Source: Thalassobacterium maritimum
GTDB lineage: Bacteria; Verrucomicrobiota; Verrucomicrobiia; Opitutales; Coraliomargaritaceae
Reading direction: 5' to 3'
DNA length: 64,000 nt
Assembly: GCF_031127805.1 (NCBI RefSeq)
Contig: NZ_JARXHW010000020.1
Location: forward strand, 1 to 64,000
The first letter of the stretch is position 1. The number at the start of each line of letters is the position of its first letter. Positions 1 through 6,983 of the stretch are shown piece after piece. A model generated the notes under the pieces. It saw only the letters and a list, made by a program, of their open reading frames with translations. It made no database searches and was not told the DNA's origin. The position numbers and the translations under genes were made by a program.

Positions 1-543
1 ACTCTGTGGGCGGACCGTTTTAAGTCGGTCTTGGTCGAGGGGCATGGCAATCCGCTGCAAACGATGGCGGCTTATATTGATCTGAATCCGGTGCGCGCGG
101 GCTTGGTGGAGGACCCTAAGGATTATCGCTTTTGTGGCTACGCGGAAGCGGTGGCAGGTGTGGCAGAGGCGGAGCGGGGCATGGTCCATATTTGGAGCGA
201 CCACGGTGCTCGGGATCCGCAGTCGGCCTTGCAGGCGCATCGTTTGCTGATATTCGGTAAGCATGCCGCACAGGCTGGTTTGTCGGATATGACGCGTGAG
301 CGCGCTTTAAAGGTGCTGGATGCGCAGGAGGGTGAGTTATCGAAGGCGGTGATGCTGCGCTGCCGGGTGCGCTATTTTACTGATGGTGCGATTTTGGGCT
401 CAGCTGAGTTTGTTCGTGGTTTTACGGGAGCGTGGCAAGTGGAGCGCGGGCGAAAGCACCCACCGAAGGTGAATGCGATGCGCGGCTCGGCCTGGGGCGA
501 TTTGGCGGTGATACAGGGGCTGCGGCGTAAGGTGTTTGGCTGA
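1..543 (+). CDS. RAYT-like Y1 transposase, 3' part
   Basis: C-terminal part of a single-strand DNA transposase of the Y1/REP-associated tyrosine transposase type. The reading frame is open from the first base (…LWADRFKSVLVEGHG), so the gene starts upstream of the window. The family signature AAYIDLNPVRAGLVEDP is present near the left edge, and its Tyr is the presumed DNA-attacking residue. The HUH metal motif would lie outside the window. The rest is a basic tail of about 130 residues (DGAILGSAEFVRGF, ending LRRKVFG) common in the verrucomicrobial/chlamydial versions of these proteins. Such enzymes are usually single-copy and tied to short palindromic intergenic repeats. A palindromic element at 26.1 kb could be one of these, but this is inference. 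Confidence 0.8.
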   Translation, partial: TLWADRFKSVLVEGHGNPLQTMAAYIDLNPVRAGLVEDPKDYRFCGYAEAVAGVAEAERGMVHIWSDHGARDPQSALQAHRLLIFGKHAAQAGLSDMTRERALKVLDAQEGELSKAVMLRCRVRYFTDGAILGSAEFVRGFTGAWQVERGRKHPPKVNAMRGSAWGDLAVIQGLRRKVFG

Positions 544-679
544 CGGGCTTGATTGCTTGTAGGCTTGGGACTTCGGATGCGCTTGCTCGCTGTTATTACA
601 TCTTTCTTGTGTATCCGGTTCATTGCTATGAACGTGCTGCTTTTTAATCGCGAGTTAATCTCTGACTGGCGCAGTAAAT

Positions 680-2377
680 TTGAGACAGGTGAATATTTTC
701 AGCAAACAAACATTAATGTCGGAGGCGCGGGCGACGCAGACTCTCGGCGCTTCAAATCCTGAATTAGCGGCTGCTGAAGAGGGGCCTTCTCCTCATTCGA
801 GCTATTCGACTTATTGGGGCTTGTTGGCTGCGGTGCTGTCCGCGCTGATGTGGGTGATCTCGATTCCTCCCTTCGAGTTTGCAGAGGCGGCTTACATTGC
901 CTTTGTGCCGCTGTTGCTGTGGTTATATACGAAGCCGTCTCGACGTATTTTCTGGCTGGTGGCGATTGTTACGGGCTGGGTGAGCTGGTTTTCGATTTTG
1001 GTCTGGTTGCGCCATGTGACTTGGTTTGGCACGATTGCTTTGAGTGGGGTGCTGGCGGTGCTTTTTGCTCTATGGCTTGCGATGGCTCGTGCTTTGTTGC
1101 CGCGTTTGTTGGGGGCGAATATTGTCAGGCGGGTGTTGGGCTTTGCGGGGCTTGCGGGCGCTTGGGTTGTGCTGGAGTGGGCGCGTACTTGGTTGCTTTG
1201 GGGGTTTCCTTGGGCTCCGCTGTCTTTGAGTCAATGGGAGCGTCCTGTGGTGTTGCAAATTGCGGCCTGGTCGGGGGCGTATGGGGTTTCTTTTCTGTTG
1301 GTATTTTTTAACCTATGTGTCACGCAAACTTTGCGGCACCGGTTGGTGCGTCGTGAGCGTAAGATGTGGACGGGCTGGTTCAGTCCGGATCTGTATCTGG
1401 GCATGAGTGGACTGGGCTTGTGCATTTTTGTGTTTTTTTCGGCACTACCTCAGCCGGATTCGGCTAAGCCGATACTGACGGCAGCGGTGGTACAGCCTTA
1501 TATTCTGCCGGAGTTGAAGTGGGACACGGATCGTGAGCTTGAGAATCTTGACATCTTGGAGCGGCAGACGCGTTTCGTTGCGAGTCTGGAGAGTGACGTA
1601 GTGCTTTGGCCGGAGGCGGCGACGCCTTGGCCAGTGATGGGGAACCTTGAAATGCAGGTGCGTGTGGAGCGCCTGGTCAATGAGCTGGGGAAGCCGATTT
1701 TGATGGGGAATCTTTCGCAGGACCGTGCATTGGATGAATGGCGTAATGGGGCCTTTTTGGTGGAGCCGGCCACTGGTTTGTCCTCGCAGTTTTATACTAA
1801 GCGGGAGTTGGTTCCATTTGGTGAATATGTGCCTGCGCCCTTTGGGTTTATTGAGAAGGTGGTGCCGGTTGGGGGATCTTTTGTCGCGGGCGATTCGGCT
1901 GGCTTGATTGATTTGACTGTGAATGGCAGCAATTATGAGGTCGGCTCTTTGGTCTGTTATGAGGATGCTTTTCCTCATTTGGCGCGAGCGAGTGCACGGG
2001 CTGGAGCGGATCTCTTTTTTGTGGCGACGAACAACGCGTGGTATGGTGAAGAGGGCGGCGCGGTGCAGCATGCGGCGCATTCCGTGCTGCGTGCGGTTGA
2101 AAATCGTCGTCCTGTAATGCGCGCTGGAAACGGTGGCTGGAGTGGCTGGATCGATAGTTACGGTACGGTGCGGGAAGTGTTGGTCGATGAAGCGGGCAGT
2201 ATTTTCTTCCGTGGCGGGGGCGGGTATAGCGTCTTTCAATTTGATGAGTGGAGTCGTCAACAAAGTTACTACACCCGGCATGGGGATTGGTTTGTTTTTG
2301 TGTCGGGCGGATTGGCTGTGATGGCTGTGATGGCTTTGATCTTTGTTTTTATGTCGCCGCTTCGATCGCAAAATTAG
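680..2377 (+). CDS. lnt: Apolipoprotein N-acyltransferase
   Basis: Adds the third acyl chain to the N-terminal Cys of lipoproteins in the inner membrane, the last step of lipoprotein maturation. The N-terminal half is a run of hydrophobic segments. The C-terminal half is a nitrilase-type domain with the expected triad: Glu in LWPEAATPW (about residue 311), Lys in YTKRELVPFGEYVP (about 374) and Cys in LVCYEDAFP (about 427). About 565 residues is slightly long for the family. The start at 680 is TTG, and an ATG at 716 (MSEARATQ) is equally plausible; neither has a clear ribosome binding site. An outer-membrane lipoprotein sorting system is implied, and two lipobox proteins occur later in the window. 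Confidence 0.93.
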   Translation: MRQVNIFSKQTLMSEARATQTLGASNPELAAAEEGPSPHSSYSTYWGLLAAVLSALMWVISIPPFEFAEAAYIAFVPLLLWLYTKPSRRIFWLVAIVTGWVSWFSILVWLRHVTWFGTIALSGVLAVLFALWLAMARALLPRLLGANIVRRVLGFAGLAGAWVVLEWARTWLLWGFPWAPLSLSQWERPVVLQIAAWSGAYGVSFLLVFFNLCVTQTLRHRLVRRERKMWTGWFSPDLYLGMSGLGLCIFVFFSALPQPDSAKPILTAAVVQPYILPELKWDTDRELENLDILERQTRFVASLESDVVLWPEAATPWPVMGNLEMQVRVERLVNELGKPILMGNLSQDRALDEWRNGAFLVEPATGLSSQFYTKRELVPFGEYVPAPFGFIEKVVPVGGSFVAGDSAGLIDLTVNGSNYEVGSLVCYEDAFPHLARASARAGADLFFVATNNAWYGEEGGAVQHAAHSVLRAVENRRPVMRAGNGGWSGWIDSYGTVREVLVDEAGSIFFRGGGGYSVFQFDEWSRQQSYYTRHGDWFVFVSGGLAVMAVMALIFVFMSPLRSQN

Positions 2378-2401
2378 TGGGTTTGTGTATTCTGAGCTGT
2401 G

Positions 2402-3334
2402 ATGGCTCTAGAATCTACCAGTCCTCCTACGATAGCTCCTGCACTTTCCATTTTAGTCTCTGGCGCGAGTGGATTGGTGGGGCAGGCTTTATGTGAAAAA
2501 CTGCAAAGTCGTGGACATCGCGTGCGCAGGCTCTCGCGCAGTGAGCGCGGCGATGTGCAATGGGATGTGGCTGCGGGGCAGTTGGATACTGCGGCGCTTG
2601 TGGGGGTGGATGTGGTTGTGCATCTTGCGGGTGAAAGTGTCGTGCAGCGCTGGAGTTCTGCTGCGAAAGAACGGATACTGCGAAGTCGGGTTGCCAGCGC
2701 TCATTTGCTAGTGGACGCGATTCTAGAGCAGGCGCAGCGGCCCGCGTTCATTTCCGCATCGGGCATTAGTTACTACGGAGCCGATTTGGACGACTGGGTG
2801 GATGAGTCGAGTCCGATGGGGGATGGCTTTTTAGCGGAGGTGGTGCGCGAATGGGAGGCTGCTGCGAGTGCGCTCACGGATGCGGGCGTGCGGACTGCAT
2901 TTTTGCGTACGGGCATTGTGCTCAGCAGGCAGGGGGGGGCTTTAGCCAAAATGCTGCCTGCATTTAAGTGCGGGGTCGGTGGTCGCATTGGCGATGGACA
3001 GCAAAGGATGAGCTGGATCAGTTTGCCTGATCTGGTGGATGCTTATGTTTTTGCGGTGGAAAGTAGATCGGTCCGCGGTGTGATCAATGCGGTGGCGCCA
3101 GAGCCGGTCACCAATTCGGAATTTACTGAAAAGCTTGGTAAGGTTTTGGGGCGTCCAACGATTTTACCGGTTCCTGCTGTTGTCGTAAAAATGCTTTTCG
3201 GTCAAATGGGCGAGGAGACTGTGCTTAGTAATTTGAGAGTGCGGCCTCAACGGCTGACCGAACTCGGCTTTGAGTGGCAACAGCCCAAGCTAGAACACGC
3301 ACTCCGCGCTGCGTTCGATGCAGCACAGTCCTAA
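2402..3334 (+). CDS. TIGR01777 family epimerase (YfcH/SulA-like)
   Basis: Extended short-chain dehydrogenase fold protein of the TIGR01777 family. The N-terminal nucleotide-binding glycine motif is VSGASGLVGQAL, followed by the family-typical VVHLAGESVVQRWS and later YYG and FLRTGIVLS segments. The C-terminal piece resembles the DUF1731 tail (GRPTILPVPAVVVKMLFGQMGEE…LRVRPQRLTELGF). The substrate is unknown in all members; NAD(P) binding is inferred from the fold. A GTG at 2399 directly precedes the ATG at 2402. The gene lies 24 bases after lnt and probably shares its transcript. Confidence 0.85.
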   Translation: MALESTSPPTIAPALSILVSGASGLVGQALCEKLQSRGHRVRRLSRSERGDVQWDVAAGQLDTAALVGVDVVVHLAGESVVQRWSSAAKERILRSRVASAHLLVDAILEQAQRPAFISASGISYYGADLDDWVDESSPMGDGFLAEVVREWEAAASALTDAGVRTAFLRTGIVLSRQGGALAKMLPAFKCGVGGRIGDGQQRMSWISLPDLVDAYVFAVESRSVRGVINAVAPEPVTNSEFTEKLGKVLGRPTILPVPAVVVKMLFGQMGEETVLSNLRVRPQRLTELGFEWQQPKLEHALRAAFDAAQS

Positions 3335-3353
3335 ATTATATTTCTCCTTTTCC

Positions 3354-4328
3354 ATGCAAACTACCGACGTTCTCATTATCGGAGCCGGCATTTCCGGTCT
3401 TCTCTGCGGCAGCGAATTACAGCGTGCGGGCAAAACTGTGCGTGTGCTGGACAAGGGCCGCGGTTTGGGTGGGCGTATGGCCACGCGACGCATGGCCGGA
3501 GGGCGGCTCGATCATGGCGCACAGTTTTTTACTGTGCGTGATGGGCGCCTGAAAGCTTACGCGGATGAATGGCTTGCTGCGGGGGTGATCAAGGAGTGGT
3601 ATCGCCACACGCCCGGCGATAGGGATCCAGCGGGCCACGCGCGCTATTGTGGTATCAATGGCATGACCGATGCCCCTAAGTATTTGGCACAAAGTTTAGA
3701 TGTGCGCACTTCCGAGCCCGTGGTGGAGTTGGTGCGTGGGCTGGACGGCTGGATTGTACTGAGCCAGCACGGAAATCGCTACGGGGCGAAACATCTAGTG
3801 ATCACCGTGCCTTTGCCACAGGCGCTGGGATTGTTGCATACCAGTGGGCTGGATTATGCGGGGGATCAGACAGAAGCTTTGCGAGCCGTTCGATATGAAC
3901 GTGGCTTGGCCACCTTGGCGATTCTAGATGGCCCTAGTGGCCTCGCTGCACCAGGTGCATTGAAGCTTTCGGAGGCGCCTCTGACATGGATTGCTGACAA
4001 TCAGAAAAAGGGCATATCACCTGATGTATCCGCGATCACAATACATGCGGATGCGGATTTTGCGGAAGCGCACTGGGATTCGCCCGATGGGGTGCGTGGT
4101 GCGCAAATGCTGGAAGCGGCGGCGCCTTATCTAGGGGCGAAAGTGTTGGAGTTTAGCTGTCATCGTTGGGGCTTCACTTTGCCGATCAATCCATGGTCCG
4201 AGCCTTATTTTCAAAATGCTGGTCTGCAATTGACACTCGCGGGCGACGCTTTTGGAGGTGCCCGCGTCGAGGGGGCCGCCTTGTCGGGGATTGAGGCTGC
4301 GGCGGCGGTTTTGGATGTGACTGTGTGA
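3354..4328 (+). CDS. FAD-dependent oxidoreductase (renalase/amine oxidase-like)
   Basis: Flavoprotein of about 324 residues with an N-terminal Rossmann motif VLIIGAGISGLLCGSEL and the second FAD signature GRGLGGRMATRR. The motif GGRLDHGAQFFTVRD and the C-terminal LAGDAFGGARVEGAALSG complete the FAD-binding fold of the NAD(P)/FAD amine oxidase group called renalase-like in bacteria. The substrate cannot be read from the sequence. The ATG at 3354 puts the glycine motif close to the N-terminus. An in-frame ATG at 3318 would overlap the previous gene and add an unlikely extension. It follows the epimerase closely and may be cotranscribed with it. Confidence 0.85.
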   Translation: MQTTDVLIIGAGISGLLCGSELQRAGKTVRVLDKGRGLGGRMATRRMAGGRLDHGAQFFTVRDGRLKAYADEWLAAGVIKEWYRHTPGDRDPAGHARYCGINGMTDAPKYLAQSLDVRTSEPVVELVRGLDGWIVLSQHGNRYGAKHLVITVPLPQALGLLHTSGLDYAGDQTEALRAVRYERGLATLAILDGPSGLAAPGALKLSEAPLTWIADNQKKGISPDVSAITIHADADFAEAHWDSPDGVRGAQMLEAAAPYLGAKVLEFSCHRWGFTLPINPWSEPYFQNAGLQLTLAGDAFGGARVEGAALSGIEAAAAVLDVTV

Positions 4329-4398
4329 GGGATCAGGCGTTTGTTCGCTTGCGTCCAAGTGAATCCTTGCGAATGTAGCAGGCTTCATTTTTTAGCTT

Positions 4399-5052
4399 AT
4401 GAAAAAGACACTTTTAATTGTTAGTTATTTCGTTCTCCTAGTGCTCGGTGTGCTCGTGTTGTTGCCTGCTTTTGCGGATCAGGCGCAGCTTTTAGCCTAT
4501 GCTGTGATTGCTGTGGCCGCGGTCGGCTGTGTGCTGGCTTTGACGCTTAATACCGCGGCGGCTGTCAGTGAGCCTACTGCGACGCCCGCGTCCGAACCAG
4601 TTGCCCCCGTCGCACCGGAAACGAAGCAACCGGACCTGCAAAAGATCCCGCAGCAGAACTCTGAGGTGCAAGTGGCACAGTTACTTACCTTGTTGCAAGA
4701 AAAAGGGCGTTTTTTGGATTTCGTGATGGATGACATTAAGAGTTATCCAGACGCGCAGATCGCCGCTGCGGCGCGTTTTGTGCATCAGGGGTGTCAACAA
4801 GTGATGCAGCATAACTTCACGATCGAGCCTGTGGCGTCGGTGGCTGAGAACCAGCCGATCACATTAGAAGCGGCCTTTGACCGTAATGAGTATCGTCTCA
4901 GTGGTAAAGTGGATGGCGAGCCGCCTTATTCTGGTGTATTGAAGCATAAAGGCTGGAAGACTCGCGCGGTCTCACTACCGAAAGTATTGGGTGCACGTGC
5001 GGAGGCGCAAGGCACGCACCTGTTGGTGGCTGCTGAAGTCGAAGTCCGCTAA
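4399..5052 (+). CDS. DUF2760 membrane protein
   Basis: About 217 residues. Two hydrophobic segments at residues 5-25 and 32-50 are followed by a proline/alanine-rich linker and a soluble domain. The soluble part (LLTLLQEKGRFLDFVMDD, then SGKVDGEPPYSGVLKHKGW) matches what I recognise as DUF2760, a domain of unknown function that recurrently sits next to Hsp70-like genes. Here it is first in a row with two Hsp70-like genes, the first starting 72 bases downstream. The context suggests a membrane-anchored partner of those chaperone-like proteins, which is inference. Confidence 0.8.
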   Translation: MKKTLLIVSYFVLLVLGVLVLLPAFADQAQLLAYAVIAVAAVGCVLALTLNTAAAVSEPTATPASEPVAPVAPETKQPDLQKIPQQNSEVQVAQLLTLLQEKGRFLDFVMDDIKSYPDAQIAAAARFVHQGCQQVMQHNFTIEPVASVAENQPITLEAAFDRNEYRLSGKVDGEPPYSGVLKHKGWKTRAVSLPKVLGARAEAQGTHLLVAAEVEVR

Positions 5053-5074
5053 GCAGGCCTGACTCTTTGAAGAT

Positions 5075-5098
5075 GTCGCTGGGAGAAGGCTCAGCGAC
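5075..5098 (+). other. Hairpin between DUF2760 gene and first Hsp70 gene
   Basis: Perfect 7-bp stem GTCGCTG / CAGCGAC with a 10-base loop in the 72-base gap. No U-run follows, so it is not a canonical terminator. It could tune transcript stability or expression between the membrane protein and the abundant Hsp70-like proteins. Confidence 0.35.
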
Positions 5099-5124
5099 TG
5101 GCGAAATTTAAATAAAAATTTATT

Positions 5125-6966
5125 ATGTCTAAGCAATACAGTCTGGGAATTGATCTAGGCACGAGTAACTCGGCCATGACGGTGGCGCGACTGGACGATC
5201 AAAGTCTGGAAGATCTCTCTATTCTCCAGGTCGTGGCTCCGAATACACTGGAAGCACGGCCTGGTTTGGCGTCGAATATCTACATTGCGGCAGCGGATGA
5301 ATTTCCTGCGGGCGCCTTTAATTTGCCTGGGCAGGAATCCTCTAACAACCGGGTCGTCGGAGCCTTTGCGCGTCAGCATGGGGCGCAAGTGCCCGATCGT
5401 TTGGTGAGTTCTGCGAAGTCATGGTTATGCAGTACGCAGGTGGACCACCGCGCGCCGATTTTGCCTTGGCAGTCGAGCAGTGTGGAGGCGAAGCTCTCGC
5501 CGATTGAGGCCTCGCGGCTTTATTTAGAATCTTTGGTCTACGGTTTTCGAGCGGCGGCAGAGGAGTCGCAGAGCGATTGGTCGCTGGAGTCCACCAATGT
5601 GGTGCTCACGGTGCCTGCTTCATTCGATGAAGTGGCGCGTTCGCTCACTCATGAAGCGGCCGAGGCTGCGAGCCTCGGGGCGGTTACTTTGATGGAAGAG
5701 CCGCAGGCCGCGTTTTATGCTTGGCTATCTCAAGCAGGTTCGGAGTGGCGCCAGCAAGTTCGCACCGGAGATATTATTTTGGTCTGTGATGTGGGGGGCG
5801 GCACTTCAGACTTTAGTTTGATCTGTGTTTCAGAGGTCGAGGGCAATCTCGAGCTGGAGCGCATCAGTGTCGGGGAGCACTTGCTACTCGGGGGCGACAA
5901 TCTGGATCTAGCTCTGGCGCATGTGCTGCGCTATCAAATGGAAGGCGAAGGCAGCAACATCGATGATTGGCAATTTTTAGCACTGGTGCACGCCAGTCGT
6001 CAGGCAAAGGAAACGCTTTTTGAGAACCTCGATTTGACTGAGGTTGCACTATCGGTGCCCTCGCGTGGTTCCTCTTTATTTGCGGGCAGTGTGGGGACTC
6101 GTTTGAGCCGCGACACCCTGAACCAGGTCGCGCTGGACGGCTTTCTGCCTATGATTGAGCCTACGGAGATGCCAGCTGCGCGTGCTTCGGTGGGCTTGCA
6201 GGAATTTGGCTTAGCCTATGAGAGCGATCCAGTGTTGAGCAAGCATCTCGCACGTTTCCTCACACGTAGTTTACAGAACGTAAAGGCCAACCCGAGTCTG
6301 ACTGGGAAGGTGAGCCCTCAAGCACTTGGAGGCAGTTTTCTGAAGCCGACCGCAGTGTTGTTTAATGGTGGATTTTTCAATGCTTCACCGGCTCGTGAGC
6401 GAGTTTTGGCTTTGCTGAATCAATGGACTGGAGCCGAAGCTCCCGTGCGTGAACTCGCGGGCGCGCGTTACGACAAAGCGGTGGCGCATGGGGCGGCGTA
6501 TTACGGTCTGAATCAACTCAGCGGCAGTGGCGTACGCGTGAAAGCGGGCGCTTCCCGAAGCTATTACATCGGCTTAGAAACCGCTGGCTTAGCGATTCCA
6601 GGCTTTAAGCCGCCTTTGAAAGCATTGTGTGTGGTACCACAGGGCATGGAAGAGGGCAGCGAAGAGATCTTGGATTCCAAAGAGTTTGGCCTGGTGACCG
6701 GAGAGTCTGTCACCTTCCGCTTCTTTAGTTCTGCGATCCGCTCGGGGGATGTGGTGGGCACTATTTTACCAGACGCCGAGAAAGAACTGGAAGAAACATT
6801 GGAGCTTAAGACAGAGCTCACTCCCTTGGAAGGGCAAGCCGCGGGCGAAGTGGTGCCGGTAAAGTTGCACGCGCGCGTGACTGAGATGGGTACGCTGGAT
6901 TTGTGGATGCAGCACACCCGCTCCGACCATCGTTGGAAGTTAGAGTTTGCAGTGCGCACCGATTAA
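5125..6966 (+). CDS. Hsp70 family protein (first of a pair)
   Basis: Hsp70-type ATPase of 613 residues. The phosphate-1 motif is LGIDLGTSNSAM at the N-terminus, the phosphate-2 motif is VCDVGGGTSDFSL at about residues 222-234, and the connecting LLLGGDNLDLALA segment is present. The C-terminal part is shorter and unlike the DnaK substrate-binding lid, so this belongs to the divergent YegD/HscC-like groups rather than DnaK. It lies between the DUF2760 gene and a second, longer Hsp70 paralogue, and no DnaJ or GrpE gene is near. A specialised chaperone or regulated ATPase acting with the DUF2760 protein is inferred. Confidence 0.9.
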   Translation: MSKQYSLGIDLGTSNSAMTVARLDDQSLEDLSILQVVAPNTLEARPGLASNIYIAAADEFPAGAFNLPGQESSNNRVVGAFARQHGAQVPDRLVSSAKSWLCSTQVDHRAPILPWQSSSVEAKLSPIEASRLYLESLVYGFRAAAEESQSDWSLESTNVVLTVPASFDEVARSLTHEAAEAASLGAVTLMEEPQAAFYAWLSQAGSEWRQQVRTGDIILVCDVGGGTSDFSLICVSEVEGNLELERISVGEHLLLGGDNLDLALAHVLRYQMEGEGSNIDDWQFLALVHASRQAKETLFENLDLTEVALSVPSRGSSLFAGSVGTRLSRDTLNQVALDGFLPMIEPTEMPAARASVGLQEFGLAYESDPVLSKHLARFLTRSLQNVKANPSLTGKVSPQALGGSFLKPTAVLFNGGFFNASPARERVLALLNQWTGAEAPVRELAGARYDKAVAHGAAYYGLNQLSGSGVRVKAGASRSYYIGLETAGLAIPGFKPPLKALCVVPQGMEEGSEEILDSKEFGLVTGESVTFRFFSSAIRSGDVVGTILPDAEKELEETLELKTELTPLEGQAAGEVVPVKLHARVTEMGTLDLWMQHTRSDHRWKLEFAVRTD

Positions 6967-6983
6967 TTAGGACACACACTCTT

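Noticed and set aside
1445..2371. 308-codon open frame on the minus strand across lnt
   Set aside because: It is the antisense of a well supported lnt gene, has no recognisable motif, and is a by-product of codon bias.
5075..5098. Transcription terminator between the DUF2760 and Hsp70 genes
   Set aside because: The stem is sound, but it is followed by mixed sequence rather than a T-run, so only a hairpin is claimed.
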